From Lepas anatifera (Eukaryota; Arthropoda; Thecostraca; Lepadidae): a stretch of DNA of 64,000 bases. Shown here one piece after another: positions 1-10,859 of this stretch (position 1 is the first letter of the stretch; the number at the start of each line of letters is the position of its first letter). Below the pieces are notes generated by a model. That model was not told where the DNA came from, did not search any database, and saw only the letters and a program-made list of their open reading frames with translations. The DNA lies in assembly GCA_034440635.1 (NCBI GenBank), contig JAOTON010000773.1:1528650-1592649 (forward strand), in the 5' to 3' direction. The position numbers and the translations under genes are program-made.

Positions 1-123
1 TTTTCTAAAGCTGTTCCGTGTCGGCACGTGTTTCTATTCAGTAATTTTACATGTTTAGTGTCTTGTCGCGGCTAAATTTTCAACTGCCGAGAAGTTGTAG
101 CTAATGTTTCCCTTCTTCCGTAG
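1..123 (+). other. caskin intron, 3' part
   Basis: This is non-coding sequence ending in a pyrimidine-rich tract and an AG acceptor at 122-123, immediately before the first SAM exon. The exons for the N-terminal ankyrin repeats and SH3 domain expected of a caskin must lie upstream of the window. No other feature is visible. Confidence 0.6.
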
Positions 124-234
124 GACTCCGAGGTCTTGAACGCCTGGTTAACCGACTTCCACTTCGAAGAGTACTACCAACTGTTCGTCAGCGCCGGCTA
201 CGACATGCCGACCGTCTCTCGCATGACCCCCGAG
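124..234 (+). CDS. caskin: caskin exon: first half of SAM domain 1
   Basis: The exon is 111 nt, 37 codons, phase 0 at both ends, with acceptor AG at 122-123 and donor gtgagt from 235. It encodes the start of a SAM domain (DSEVLNAWLTDFHFEEYYQL, then an LFVSAGYDMPTVSRMTPE continuation) with the usual W-L-x-x-F...YYxLF...GYDMPTVSRMTPED pattern. Read on into the exon at 3436, it gives an uninterrupted SAM1 ending in a GITKPAHRRKL helix, the form seen in Caskin1/2 and Drosophila Ckn. Caskins are neuronal cytoplasmic scaffolds with ankyrin repeats, SH3, tandem SAM domains and a proline-rich tail. The fly protein acts with the receptor phosphatase LAR in motor axon guidance, and vertebrate Caskin1 tandem SAMs polymerise. 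The identification rests on the tandem SAMs plus the C-terminal motif in the last exon. The gene symbol is a family name, not a verified orthologue. Confidence 0.88.
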
Positions 235-3200
235 GTGAGTTACAGACGGAAGATTCCGAGTTCGAATCTGATGGAGGACAGTAGTTTTTCCCGTATTATT
301 GAGTGAAACAGCTATTGATTAACACGTTTGCTGTCGTTTACCTGCATCTCAAAACTTTTATAAATCCTATTTATATTTTTATCCCACGTTCACGGGAACC
401 TTCCTCAGTTCGCGACTAAAGATGTTGTTTGGGTTTTGTCAAGGAGTCTGCATCCCGTTTTACGTGGGATGGACAATAGAATTAATATAATGAGTTTTTC
501 GTCAACCATTCGGATGGTTCTTGTATCACATTTGAACTTGCAACATTCATGGTGGTGTTGGAAATCATATACCCCGTTGGTCTGGCTTTAAACCAGCAAT
601 CTGGTAATCTTCGACAATACCCGCGACGTCGAAGGCCTTTATCCTTTGTGGGAGGGCGAAGACGTATTGATTTATGACGGGAAGTCGGCTGGGCCCTGGT
701 TATGGCTCAGAAATAATGCAGAGAGATCAAGAACTCGTGTTGTATGGTAGAAATTAAAATTAAAACACGTCTGTGTGCTTGTGTTTTATGGTTTTTGGGG
801 CTCGTTGTTTGCGGATGGTTCGATAGTGGCTATGTGTCACATAAATCGGCCAAACGGTTTTGAATATGCCCTTGAGGACTGGAACTGGTAGGCGGAAATT
901 ATATTGACATATTGCGCGGCCCGGGTTTCTGGCGCTGTGGTTAAAAAAACGTTTGGTCTGTTGCACGCAAAACATAGGACATTCTGGAGTATGCTTTCGG
1001 AACGCGGCATTTTCACTACTACTAGGGCATTGATCGAAGGCATGCAACACAGATGCGGCGATTTTTGTGTCGTGAACGATGTTCGGGTCACGAAATTGGC
1101 ATATTTATCGCAGAGTTTAATGCCGTTACAGTGCTTTCTGTGTTTAACTCAAGGCGCCCGTAAATGTACAGTAAGACCACCATGAACTTCCCTGCTCTGC
1201 GACTTCATCGCCGGCTTCAAACGGCAGACTCATAAATTACCCCGGTTTGTGGGGAGATTGATTGCTGCTCTGAAAACTTTTCGCTATACTCTTTAAATAC
1301 TTACAACCACCATTAGGATTCTTAGTAGCTGAGCTTTCAGCCCCAGGAAACTCGATGCTTTTTACTGCACACCATTAGTGCTCCTCCACCTAAGAAACTC
1401 AGGAGAGAGAGCTTCCTCGATCAATACTGTAGATTTATGTCCAGCTGGATGCTCACTTTTGCAAGCTGGCTGCGGTAAAAGTGATCATCCTCTGTCAGGA
1501 GCGGCACCAGGATTCTCCGGAGGGAGGGGCGGTCGTCAGTGGGGGAGGCAGATTTCGGGGAGGAAGGGGGCGCCATATTTCCAAGGGGTGCCTTTTTCTT
1601 CTAAAACTAAATTGATTATGTTTCGAGACACAATTAGTATCCAGTGCCGTCTCATCTCAGCCTTTGAAGATGCCTTATTATAGCTTGAAAGGGTCGTTTA
1701 GTTGTTCATTGGATCACTTAAAGGGCGCTGTCTCTCCGAAAATTGGCGTGTGCTTTGGGTTGGCCCGGCATCACTGCTACCGCCGGGGGGGCGCCGGGTG
1801 CGGTGCCACTCCGGCTGACACTCGTTACTTTGGATCTGGCAGCCTGTGGTCCGGGTGAAACGGCAATTTTTTCTGGTACGGTCCTGCCACTCGGTCCTGG
1901 TCCTTCTCTAAAAGAAGGGCCATGAGGTTAGTCCGTACCAATTGGCGAAGTTTTGATTTAGATACAATTTTTGTCGTTGGATTTCAGTAATTTGGCTAAA
2001 ATTGTACTTTTGGAGATGAAATGTATGAACTGACGTGCATGTTTATTCAAATACAATGAGTTTACTTCATACAACGGTATTTTGGCGTCGCCACATTCGT
2101 CTGGGCGCGTATCGTCTGGACGTAATGGTGCGTACCGAGGGCCTGGGTACCGAGACTGCGCATGTATCCAGGGTAACTGAATCCACCCCAGTCCTCAGCT
2201 ACTGACTGATAACTTACTGCGTCGGCTATGGTGACTGGCTAAAGACAGACGTTGTCAAATTTCAAGCACCCGGACATACTTACGGCGACCAATTAAACAC
2301 AGTTGCGCGAGGTGGAGAAAGCGTTATCCGGTAGCTGCGGAGGCGTTTCAACCGCTTCGGACACGGGTCAACAACGGACTATGTGAACCCGCGCTAGGTA
2401 AGATGTGGCGCCTGCTGTAGGCGGAGTATGTCCACCGCTGCTTCCCGATGCCGTACAACGGAAGCAGTCAGTTTGGTCCAGAACTGGACGAAAGCAGCCA
2501 GTGCTGGTGGAACTGAGTACGGGGCAACCGTCAGAGTCCTCTGAACCTGCTGTTACAAATAGGTTTTCTGAGTAAGCGGCTGATCACGTATGAGTTCAGA
2601 AAAATGGGGGTGTCAGGACCTCTCCCCTTTGTCAGCAGTCGTCTGTAAAAGGCTGACTCCCCTACCTCCCTGCGTCAGCAGTCGTCAAACCTCCAATTAA
2701 ATAGGGATTACATGGACAGCCTGCTATATACAGACCCTTAAAAAGGATCCACCCATCTCCCTGGGCCCGAATCAGGCCCGCACAGTTCTCGCTCAATAAA
2801 ACTATTCCAGGTCAGCCGATGATTTGTCCTCTGCCCCGGAAATAACGTTCAATCGTTCGCTTTATTCTTGATTCGAGACTTAGCACTCTATTTATTGCCT
2901 TCCAGTCTATAGATAGCATATCATGTCACCGGGTGGAAAAATTGATATGACAATGACAAATTGAGCCGATGAAGAAGTTGGACGACTGAAACATGTTCTT
3001 ATAATGCTCCACTGATGACCTTTCCCCCAATCAGCAATTATCAGACTAATCAGGGTTCCTTCCCTTTGCATTGGCGCATCCAGGAGCATCTTTTGGAGGG
3101 GGAAAAGTAACGTTTTGGGAGGGCTAAATTGAGAAAGAAAAAAATCGCGAAAACAGTAGTTTTTGGAAGAAAAAACGGCTTAAAATTGGCCGTTTGGGGG

Positions 3201-3435
3201 AGCAATAGGTACTATTTTATGCTTTGGAGGGGGCCACGGCCCCTTGGATCCGCCAGTGCCCCTTTGTCAGCAGACGTCAACAAATTACAAACCCCCTCCC
3301 ACTCGATCGCTGACGTCATATGTGAACAGCTCCCAGATAATCCGCTCCCGGAAATGCCTCTCAACAGGACGGAGTCTATAACGTATGACCCTGGTAATGG
3401 GTGCGCCGTTTAACATCAGTCCTCCCCGTCGACAG
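235..3435 (+). other. caskin intron of 3.2 kb
   Basis: This intron joins two halves of SAM1, with donor gtgagt at 235 and acceptor cgacag ending at 3435. Most of it shows no recognisable feature. Short open frames at 904-1185, 1378-1683 and 1664-1925 lack codon structure or homology that I recognise. A small hAT-type MITE lies at 3069-3258. CAGCAGTCGTC-like words recur around 2630-2700, but too degenerate to call a repeat family. Confidence 0.75.
3069..3258. mobile_element. hAT-type MITE, 190 bp
   Basis: The ends are inverted: CATTGGCGCATCCAGG on the left and the complement of CACTGGCGGATCCAAG on the right. They are flanked by tccctttg (3061-3068) and cccctttg (3259-3266), a 7/8 match to an 8-bp target duplication. 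The inside is A-rich with no coding capacity. It belongs to the same swarm as the elements at 11460, 15076 and 32347. Confidence 0.7.
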
Positions 3436-3661
3436 GACCTGACCGCTATTGGCATCACGAAGCCGGCCCACCGTAGGAAGCTCAAGTCGGAGATCGCGCG
3501 GCTCAACATCTCCGACGCTCTGCCGGACTTCATTCCGGAGAGTCTGGAGCGGTGGCTGCACCTGCTGCGGCTGGGCGACTACACCGAGCTGCTGAGGAGC
3601 CAGGGCTACACCACTGTCCAGCAGGCCACCGAGATCACCTGGGAGGACCTGGAGGAGATTG
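3436..3661 (+). CDS. caskin: caskin exon: end of SAM1, linker and most of SAM2
   Basis: The exon is 226 nt, entering in phase 0 and leaving in phase 1, with donor G|gtgagtgtg at 3662. Residues 1-24 finish SAM1 (DLTAIGITKPAHRRKLKSEI). The motif ESLERWLHLLRLGDYTELL begins SAM2, which runs through QGYTTVQQATEITWEDLEEI. The single trailing G joins GC of the exon at 4722 to make glycine, giving the typical SAM end LEEIG-I-S-R-LGHQKK. The short linker between the two SAM domains (LNISDALPDFIPE) is of caskin type. Coding begins at the splice site, so no start codon is expected here. The last ~45 nt of the exon, with its donor, is repeated downstream as described for 3662-3920. Confidence 0.88.
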
Positions 3662-3920
3662 GTGAGTGTGGAGGGGAGGGGGCTTATGCCACGTGCAGAA
3701 GACCACCAATATCACCTGGGGTGACATCCAGGAGATTGGTGAGTGTGGAGGAGAGGCTTATACTATACGAGTTACGTGCTTACCTGCACTGTGCAGAAGA
3801 ACACCGAAATCACCTGTGAGGATCTGGAGGAGATTGGTGAGTGTGGAGGGGAAGGGGCTCATGCCACCGTTCAGAAGACCACCAAGGTCACCTGGGAGGA
3901 CCTCGAGGAGATAGCGACTG
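3662..3920 (+). repeat. tandem partial copies of the SAM2 exon end with splice donors
   Basis: Right after the genuine donor there are three diverged copies of the sequence coding (K/Q)xTxITWEDLEEIG. The first two are each followed by an intact GAGATTG|gtgagtgtgg donor, at about 3738 and 3836. The third copy, near 3910, has lost the donor (GAGATAGCGAC). The spacing between donors is 77 and 98 nt. Using either extra donor would lengthen the exon by 77 or 175 nt, neither a multiple of three, so in-frame alternative ends are not produced. Each copy is preceded by a cag, so the units could also act as tiny duplicated exons. Local slippage duplication is the simplest origin. Confidence 0.75.
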
Positions 3921-4721
3921 GGGAGTTTAGGCGCGGGGTTGGACTGCTGTGTAGCAGATATAGTCCAGAGGTCGGCACATGCCAGGGCTTTGTTGTTACG
4001 ATGTATGGTCAGGATTTTTGTGGATATACGACATATTTTGCGGAATACGGGTAGTTCAGAAACAAATCTCGAATTACACTCAAATAATTGTTGGTATCGG
4101 CCCTGTAGGTAATTATGTAGAAGACATATATAAGCTTGCGTAGTATGTTTATTTTTACCTAGTGTGAACATCCCACGTTTCATGCGTTAGTCGGCGTCAT
4201 ATTTGCCTTGGGCGAATGCAACGACAGCCCAAATACGTCCTCCTGTCTTGTTATCCAGCAGTATCAGCGCTGTCCCCGAAAATGTGATATCTACGGCCGC
4301 CATGTTCCCCAATAAGCGGACACAGGAGACGCCATTAGCGCTGGGTGGGCCGGCGTGACAGTCATTACATCATCCAGTCAACAGTGCCACACAACCCAGC
4401 ATGGTTGTCGAAGGACATTTCTGTCATGGAAGCGCTCCTGGAGTGGCGAATGTTCTTTGGACTCAGTGGCCGGTGGTGTATGCCTGAGGCTCGGTGGTGT
4501 ATGCCTGGAGGCTATTATGCAGCCAGTGACGACAAGGTCGAGTCATGTTATTGATCGTCAAACAATACTGGTGTACATTTCACCGAGCAGCGTGCAGACA
4601 CTCATTCCTGTGCCGTGAATGTATTGTGTCTGAGCGTTCCTGTGCCGTGAACAGGTGACGGGGCTCGGCTTGTGTTCTGCAGTTGTGCATTGTCTGATTT
4701 TAGTTCCTGTATTCTTCGCAG

Positions 4722-4834
4722 GCATTTCACGTTTGGGGCACCAAAAGAAGATAACGCTGGCTATCAAGCGAGCAAAGGACATTCTCACCGGAAAACGGGT
4801 ACCTTCACAGTACCAGCATCAGTACACTACTCAG
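4722..4834 (+). CDS. caskin: caskin exon: last helix of SAM2
   Basis: The exon is 113 nt, entered in phase 1 (the G of 3661 completes GGC) and left in phase 0. Acceptor ttcttcgcag ends at 4721 and donor gttagt starts at 4835. It encodes ISRLGHQKKITLAIKRAKDI followed by a basic, glutamine-rich stretch ending YTTQ. LGHQKK-xxLAIKR is the classic C-terminal helix of EphR/Shank-like SAM domains and fits the second caskin SAM. The reading frame is uninterrupted from 3436 through 4834. Confidence 0.88.
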
Positions 4835-5242
4835 GTTAGTCATGCTGTCCACACAATCGGCAGTCAGCCCCCCCACTCGTGTCACTTCTGGTCTGACCTC
4901 ATGCATTACCTTCATCTTTCTATGGGTTTTTATATGGCTTATATTTGATTTGTTCGTTTGTATTTCACGTTCAAATTTGCAATGCTACATCTTGAAACAG
5001 AAGTGATTTTGAAGGCTTAAGTTTTGTTCGCCTCTTTTCAAACTTAGCAATTATCTATGGTGTTATAGGTTTCCACAAGGTCTCACTTTCGACTATGAAC
5101 GACTGTGAACACTTCGAGCGTGTGCCAATCACTCACTTTACCACCCCCCCCACCCTCTCTCGCTCATTCACTCTATTTCTCCAATTGTGTGTCGCCCACT
5201 CATCCCGGAATGTGTTTCACACTGTAATCTCCGCCCCGGCAG
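4835..5242 (+). other. caskin intron, 408 bp
   Basis: This is a short AT-richer intron ending in a C/T-rich tract and ccggcag. A C-run and CTCTCT-rich stretch at 5140-5180 is the polypyrimidine region. Nothing else is visible. Confidence 0.7.
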
Positions 5243-5451
5243 GAAATCGCCATCACAGGCAGCTCCAACCCGGCCGAGCCCACCTACCAGCAGTTCAAGA
5301 CGTTCCACCATGCGGGGGTACCACCTCATCCCCCGGTGGCGCTGGGCCAGGCCGGCTGGGGCGAGCACAGGCCGCCGCCGCCGCCGCCGCCGGCAGGTTC
5401 CAGGGCTTCAGTCAGTACAGACCCCTTCCTCTGCAGCAAGTGCAGGTTCAG
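5243..5451 (+). CDS. caskin: caskin exon: start of proline-rich region, with apparent 1-nt deletion
   Basis: Acceptor ggcag ends at 5242 and donor gtgcgtg starts at 5452. From the start the frame reads EIAITGSSNPAEPTYQQF then KTFHHAGVPPHPPVALG and a run of seven prolines. After (CCG)7 the sensible frame shifts: the end reads GRFQGFSQYRPLPLQQVQVQ, which joins in phase 0 to VEPSAGEAGNE of the next exon. The exon is 209 nt, and adding one nucleotide in the CCG run would make it 210 and restore phase 0 at both ends. So either one base was lost in the assembly at a GC-rich trinucleotide run, or this allele is frameshifted. A 76-bp intron inside the exon would need poor splice sites and is less likely. 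Confidence 0.75.
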
Positions 5452-6333
5452 GTGCGTGAAAGATTGGGACGTGAAGAGCAGGGGCATAGTCAGGAGCTAG
5501 TTCAGTGGGTGTCTGAAGGGCAGTCTGAATTAATGGCCGTGTACTCGCAGATGTGAAATGTTGGGCAAGGAAGGGTGAAAAGAAGAAAGGGGAGGGGCCA
5601 TGGCCCAGTTTTAATTCTCTAGCTACTTCACCCAGTACATGATGGGAATTGGAATTGTTTTACTGGAGCGTAACTTATTTCCACTTGCTAAGTGACTTGT
5701 CTGATAAAATGTATCCGCTTTTCTTTGTAAGGAAGCTTTTGAGCTACATTTTCGGACGTGGGAGTGAATATTTGGGGAAATAGCCCCGATTCGAGAGTTC
5801 CTTTTCGTCTGAAGACAATGTATCACAGAATATTTGTATTGACAGAGGGTCAGAAAATTGTGTTTCTTGGAGTTTCAAAGCTATAGCTTGTACACAGTGC
5901 AGGATTGAGATATTTCCTTGATTGATTTGATATTTCATACCGGACAACCTGGCTCAATAGTGATGTAGATCTTTTGATTGTGTAATGTTGGCTATATTGT
6001 CGCAAGTAGATTAAAATATGGAGCCATTTTTGTAGTCCTAGGATTTCCTGGACGACGTTATGGTGCTTGAGATAGAGTTGGGAAGTTTGGCGGCAACGTC
6101 CTGGTGCATCAGTTAATGAACTCTATAGAACTCTTAAGTAAAGATCTTTATAATTTATCTCTATATCTTAACTTTATCTTTACATAAGATCTCTAGAACT
6201 TTATATAAATAAATTTATGTCAGGAAAACCAGCCTATTCTTCAAGTCCGGCTCAGTTTGGCGTTAAATTTTCCCACCGACAAGTATGGAGTCAGCACCTT
6301 CGCGTTGGTGTCTGACGGCGAATCCCCGTACAG
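5452..6333 (+). other. caskin intron, 882 bp
   Basis: AT-rich spacer with donor gtgcgtg and acceptor ccgtacag. A low-complexity ATCTTTATAATTTATCTCTATATC-type stretch lies near 6145-6200. No other feature is seen. Confidence 0.65.
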
Positions 6334-6924
6334 GTGGAGCCATCTGCTGGAGAGGCTGGGAACGAGCCACCACCTCCACCGGCGCCCCAGACTCAGATGC
6401 AGTACTTCGAGCAGCAGCGCTACATCCTGCAGCCGTGGCGGCGCAGCTTCGAGGACGGCGACCTCACTCCAACCAACGAAACGCAGCAGGGCGGCCATGT
6501 AGACAGCACCGGAGCCGGTACCCTGCCGCGGCCGCGCGCTCAGGCCCGGCCCAGACCGGTGGCCAAGATCGTGGCCAAGACACGGGAGGAGCCGCCGGAT
6601 TCGGTGGTGGAGGCCGACCCACCGCCTAAAGGCTACGGCTCGCTGCCGCGGGACCCGCTGAAGCGAGCTGAGCAGCTGTCGCGGCCGCCGCCCTTCAGCA
6701 CGCCGCAGTCGACGCCGAAGAAGCCGGTGCCGGCGCCGCCGCGCCGCGATAGTCTGCGGGCGGCGGAGGCGGCGCAGCTGGCGGCGGCCCGCCAGGCGTT
6801 CCCTCCGCCGCCGCTGCCGCTCGTGGTGCGCGACTCGGGCGACACGAGCGACACCTCCGACTGCGAGAGCAGCAGTCCGGCCACCGTTCGGCCCGGCCGT
6901 ACCGACAGCGCAGCCAGCTTTAAG
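6334..6924 (+). CDS. caskin: caskin exon: main proline-rich linker
   Basis: The exon is 591 nt, 197 codons, phase 0 at both ends, with acceptor ccgtacag ending at 6333 and donor gtaggc from 6925. It encodes a disordered region: NEPPPPPAPQTQMQYFEQQR near the start, an LPRPRAQARPRPVAKI basic-proline stretch, KKPVPAPPRRDSL (a plausible SH3-binding segment), alanine-rich AAEAAQLAAARQAFPPPPLP, then an acidic serine-rich end (DTSDTSDCESSS) and TDSAASFK. Composition and order fit the long proline-rich tail of caskins, which recruits SH3-domain partners. The GC-rich third positions contrast with the AT-rich introns, supporting real coding sequence. Confidence 0.85.
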
Positions 6925-7264
6925 GTAGGCGCCGCCTGAAACTGCCTGCTCGGCATGGAATTGTGGAAACGTAAACTTTCGTCGGATATTTTGTTTTTGA
7001 GTGATTGTTGAGCTGGCATCACATCTTGCATATTCTTGGAACCTACTTCAGAGGCGGGTGAGAATTGAGACTTATTACGTATGGTTTGCTCTACTACGAG
7101 CCTTGTGCTTATTTGTTGTCAAACGCAACACAGACCTGGTCAAATCAAATCTGTCTGCCTTATCGTCTGCCCTTACCAGGGGATAATGTCCGTGTGTGAA
7201 GTTCGCCTGTCTCGAGACATGGCGTCGTGTATGCCCGTTCCTTGACGCTGCTGTTCTTCCACAG

Positions 7265-7383
7265 TCCACCTCCAGCACCGAGTCGGACTCGTTTCCATTC
7301 GCCAACGACAACGCCGGGACAATCAAGCAGCGAGCACAGAGACCTCCAGCGGCGGGCGAGCTAACCTCTAGTCTCAGTGCCAA
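7265..7383 (+). CDS. caskin: caskin exon: Ser-rich penultimate exon
   Basis: The exon is 119 nt with acceptor ttcttccacag ending at 7264 and donor gtgagtgg from 7384. It enters in phase 0 and leaves in phase 2. It reads STSSTESDSFPFANDNAGTI, then KQRAQRPPAAGELTSSLSA, and its last two bases AA are completed by the G of the next exon to lysine. STSSTESDS followed by the F-P-F-AN-DN-AGTIK-QR pattern is a conserved block near the C terminus of caskin proteins, as far as I recall the family. Confidence 0.82.
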
Positions 7384-9026
7384 GTGAGTGGCGGCGCTGG
7401 TTGCAGTGCGTTTCGTCCGCACGCTGGTGAAGGGCTGGAATGGTCGGCCTGGTGACTGGTTGTCGTGTAGTAGTATTTAGACATGTGCCGAGATTCGGGA
7501 AGGTACTGAGTGCATCTTGAAGACTCGGATTGTATATTTTTACTGATTTGTTACAAGTCTAAGAGTTTCTTTCGCCACGCGACTGATGTGGCATATCGTG
7601 TGCATTGGCTGCACGATTCTCGACCCGAAAATTAAGCTTGAAACTTTCCGAATACAAAAGTTCAGGGCAAATTAACCACAATGGTCCTTGGCGCCAGACT
7701 ATTTTGCTGCCCAGGAGCCAAGTATCACTTTCCATTCGCCCGCATATCCTTGCTGCAGCTCTAGGCTCACGATTGTCATCGAAACGCAACGCCAGTTTTC
7801 AGGATATAGAACCGATCTCTAAAACTCCGTCGAAATATTGAAATATAGAACCGTATTAGACGAATTCAAAGCCCTTTTTAAGAGACGCTGGTGTTTTCCG
7901 GAATCTCGGCACCCTGCCTTGCACCTTGTAGACATGGATCGGTGCACTTTGATCGCTTCAGTATGAGCTTTGTAGTGATCACCTGTGGATTTGTGACCTG
8001 TAGTTACGTAGAAGTGCATGACCGGCGCTGTGTGATTCTGCTTTGTGTAGTGAGCATGCTGGAGAAGGTGTCGGCACATCGACGTCCCGACTTCGCCGAG
8101 GTGGCTGTGGGCACCACCTAGTATTAAGAAATATACGGACATGGTACACTGACACAATGCGGATAAGACTACTGCCGCACACGATAGAATTTCTGCATGG
8201 CAAAGTGTGGCTGTGAGCCAACCTATGACTATGATTTCAACGGCTTGGTTTTTGTTCTTTCTTGTTGCTTCCTGCACCTTGGTTTGGGCACCTGGATTCT
8301 GCACTTGGATTGGTGTGGCTCCTTATGTTTTGTCTGCCACAGACAGGGCATGGTTGAACTTTTCTTGGCCTGGTTTTCGGTCTCCAGCACGCTTGGCTCC
8401 TTTGGGCATGGCATGATGGTTCACTCTTTTCCTGAGAGGTTGAAGCACCACAAAGTTCCCACACGGCATTTCTGTCGTTGGTGTCAGTGGAACTCACATC
8501 TTCAGTCGACGATACGCTTAAAAGCATTCCAATGCTTTGTTGTCCTGCACGCTCTTTTTATGTCTTTTTTATGTGTCTCGCATGCTAACGTTCGATCTTT
8601 TCTAGACTGCACATTATAGTGGATGTTTTTCGGTTGTGTCACTAGAAAAACTACACGCTCCCTGGTTGCACCTTCTGTTTTGTGATGTTGTTTTGACGCA
8701 TTTTTATGACTTGCCCTCTATTGGCTCCAGTGTTTGTAATGAATGCTAGTTTCCTTTGTGGCAGTCTAAGCTCCAAAGCGGCATCAGTTAAAAAGAAATA
8801 ACTGCAACAATGATCTTGCTCACAAGAACGTCATATGAGCTCTGGACTAAAGACCTCACTAAGGAGCACACAACACCTAAGGCTGCACTGTCACACTTAA
8901 CTTCGCGGATATTTCTCGGATTCCTCCGTAAACGTTATCGACATTCTCTAATGTATGATGAGGACCATTTAACAACCGTAAGTCGGCTGTTGTCGCTCTT
9001 GGTGACGTTGGATTGACGGTCTCCAG
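7384..9026 (+). other. caskin intron, 1.64 kb
   Basis: This last intron has donor gtgagt and acceptor ggtctccag. I see no transposon, RNA gene or convincing exon in it. Short open frames at 7605-7841 and 8197-8619 are low-information. Confidence 0.65.
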
Positions 9027-9147
9027 GCCGGGCAAGCCCGCGGCCGGCGCGGCGCAGGGGGACGTCCTCAACGACATCGGCTCCATGTTGGCCGACCTCA
9101 CCGACGAGCTGGACGCCATGTTGGAATTAGAGACTGACGTCAAGTGA
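9027..9147 (+). CDS. caskin: caskin last exon: conserved C-terminal helix and stop
   Basis: Acceptor tctccag ends at 9026. The first G completes the lysine codon begun in the previous exon, and 39 further codons run to TGA at 9145-9147. The end reads GDVLNDIGSMLADLTDELDA then MLELETDVK. This matches the conserved caskin C-terminal signature (xVLDDIGxMFDDLxxQLDAML-type amphipathic helix), and together with the tandem SAM domains it is the strongest evidence for the gene's identity. The perfect phase match (2 into 1) across a 1.6 kb intron supports the exon model. Confidence 0.87.
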
Positions 9148-10195
9148 TGTCGGCCGTGTGCTGAGACCATGGCGGCAGCCATGTTGGAACTCCCGAGGCC
9201 GCCATAATGGCGCATGAGGCAAACCAGTTGAATGCCGCAACTCCATGTGAATGAGTGAAATATTTCGTTGACGTGACGTCACGGTGTTGATTCGCCGCCA
9301 GTGGCGAAGAATCCAGGAAGTGATGGTTCTCCCGGGGTGCATCCAGCCCAGCAATGGACCTGTTTCCCTCTTTTTCGGTGATTCCTCCTCCTGGGACAGC
9401 TAGGAGAGACACTGCCGATGTTGGAGGCGGTGCTGAACGATTGGTTGATGAGCGAGGGCCATCCTCATGTCCCCCTTGTTCATCGACACAGACACCGTGC
9501 TCTCCACAGTCGGGAAGGAGTTGTTTCCCAACTAGCTGTCCACATCAGTCAGCAGACCTTGTTTCTAGCCGGGTGCGGAGTGCTCCGCCTATCTCTGGAT
9601 TATCATCCATTCCGGCGCGGTAGGGCGGCGACTTCTGGTCCGGGAACCAGTACTGAACTCCCCTGTGTAACTCCGTGTACAGAATGCTGGGTGCAAGCGA
9701 TGAAGAGCGTGTCGAGACGTTTCCCTGTCGTGTGTCCGAGAGTTTTCTGATTTGTTCCACCGATACGTTCTGTTCAGCGCCCACCCCCCTATGTTATGTT
9801 GACAAGGCTGCATTTAGTGTTTCGTTGCAGAAAATTGCCGCATTTGTGTGTCCTGCAAGACGTATAGGAGCTTGTTTCATGTGCTTAGCCTGCTTGCCGT
9901 TGATTACATATTTTTCCGTATTTTAGCGTTCGTCGGATGAAAATGAACGACCTGTAAATGATTCTAACCCTAGTTGAATGACTGATTTTGCGCCCGCTCG
10001 CTGCTCGCGGTCGTTGCCGGGCGATTCATCTATGTTGAGTGACTCGTGTCCGCGGTGGCGAGTCTTGGATCCATGTATCTACTGTGCGCGGCGCGGTCCG
10101 AGTCTACGTCGCGAGAAAGGCTGGCGCGCTAGTGTTGGAGTTGACGGCAGGTATTTGTACTGACATTGTTCAAGAATAAAAGCCGAGTCGATCTT
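9148..10195 (+). other. probable caskin 3' UTR
   Basis: About 1 kb of non-coding sequence follows the stop codon. The first canonical polyadenylation hexamer seen is AATAAA at 10175-10180, followed by a GT-rich stretch (ttgttttctgtctgggagttttg) at 10204-10226 that could serve as the downstream element. The 3' end is therefore placed near 10195-10200. This is inferred from signals only. Confidence 0.5.
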
Positions 10196-10326
10196 TGACC
10201 ACGTTGTTTTCTGTCTGGGAGTTTTGAGTGCTATATTGTTGAAGTGGGAGGAGGCGGTGCTCCAAGATATAGCCACTTCAGTAGCGCTCGGGAGAAATAG
10301 GACAATATACGAACCATCAAAGGGGG

Positions 10327-10476
10327 CATAGGCGTAGGAATGTCCAGAATATTGGAGGGGGGGCAGCGGGCATTTTGAAGTCATTTCTTTCCAGTCAACG
10401 CCATAGGGTTAATGGTTAAGAATCATGAATGTTGGGGGGGCATGGCTCCCTGGCCCACCCCGTTCCTACGCCTATG
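10327..10476. mobile_element. hAT-type MITE, 150 bp (CATAGGCGTAGGAA ends)
   Basis: Inverted ends CATAGGCGTAGGAATG and complement of CATAGGCGTAGGAACG are flanked by a perfect 8-bp direct repeat aaaggggg (10319-10326 and 10477-10484). The interior is G-rich and non-coding. It differs in terminal sequence from the CAGTGGCGGATC elements but has the same target-site length, so it is another family mobilised by a hAT-type transposase. Confidence 0.85.
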
Positions 10477-10624
10477 AAAGGGGGTCGCAAAATCACAACA
10501 AACACGAAGTTCAGTATACATTCCGAACGGTCATGTCCTATTACGTCCCATCACCTCGTTGGTACTACTGGCGGTAGACCTTGCTTCCCATAAATCCCGT
10601 GTTTTTTTTTGGGGGGGGGGGGGG

Positions 10625-10805
10625 CTTATCAACGCACCAACTGCCAGGGTCATATGGCGTCGCCAACTCTCTCTGTTGAAGGATTTCTCGGGAGCCAGAT
10701 TGCTCCTTGTTCAGGGAAGCCGCCGGGCCTTGAACCCGGGTCGGCTGCGTGGCAGCCAGCTACGCAGCGCCCGTGGGCTCGGCTGGTGTCTAACCATATG
10801 TCCCA
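10625..10805 (-). mobile_element. tRNA-derived SINE
   Basis: On the minus strand a tRNA-like head contains a B-box-like GGGTTCAAGGCCC preceded by a serine/leucine-like arm region. It is followed by a body ending GACGCCATATGACCCTGGCAGTTGGTGC. The same body (ACTGC..AGGTCATATGGC on the + strand) and a tRNA-like head recur at 29575-29755, so the two are copies of one SINE family. A G-run at 10606-10623 adjoins it. A hAT-type end (ggatccgccactg) at 10845-10857 lies just beyond, with no identifiable partner. Confidence 0.6.
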
Positions 10806-10859
10806 TCAACCCCCTGATTATTGGGGGAAACTTCTCTCCCCCTGGATCCGCCACTGTCT

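Noticed and set aside
5318..5393. A 76-bp intron explaining the frame change in the caskin proline exon
   Set aside because: The candidate donor (GGG|gtacc) and the acceptor after CCG repeats are poor, and the phases do not work. One missing base in (CCG)7 explains everything.
8197..8619. 140-codon open frame in the last caskin intron
   Set aside because: Cys/Phe/Leu-rich translation of T-rich intron sequence, overlapping equally open frames; no splice or start signals.
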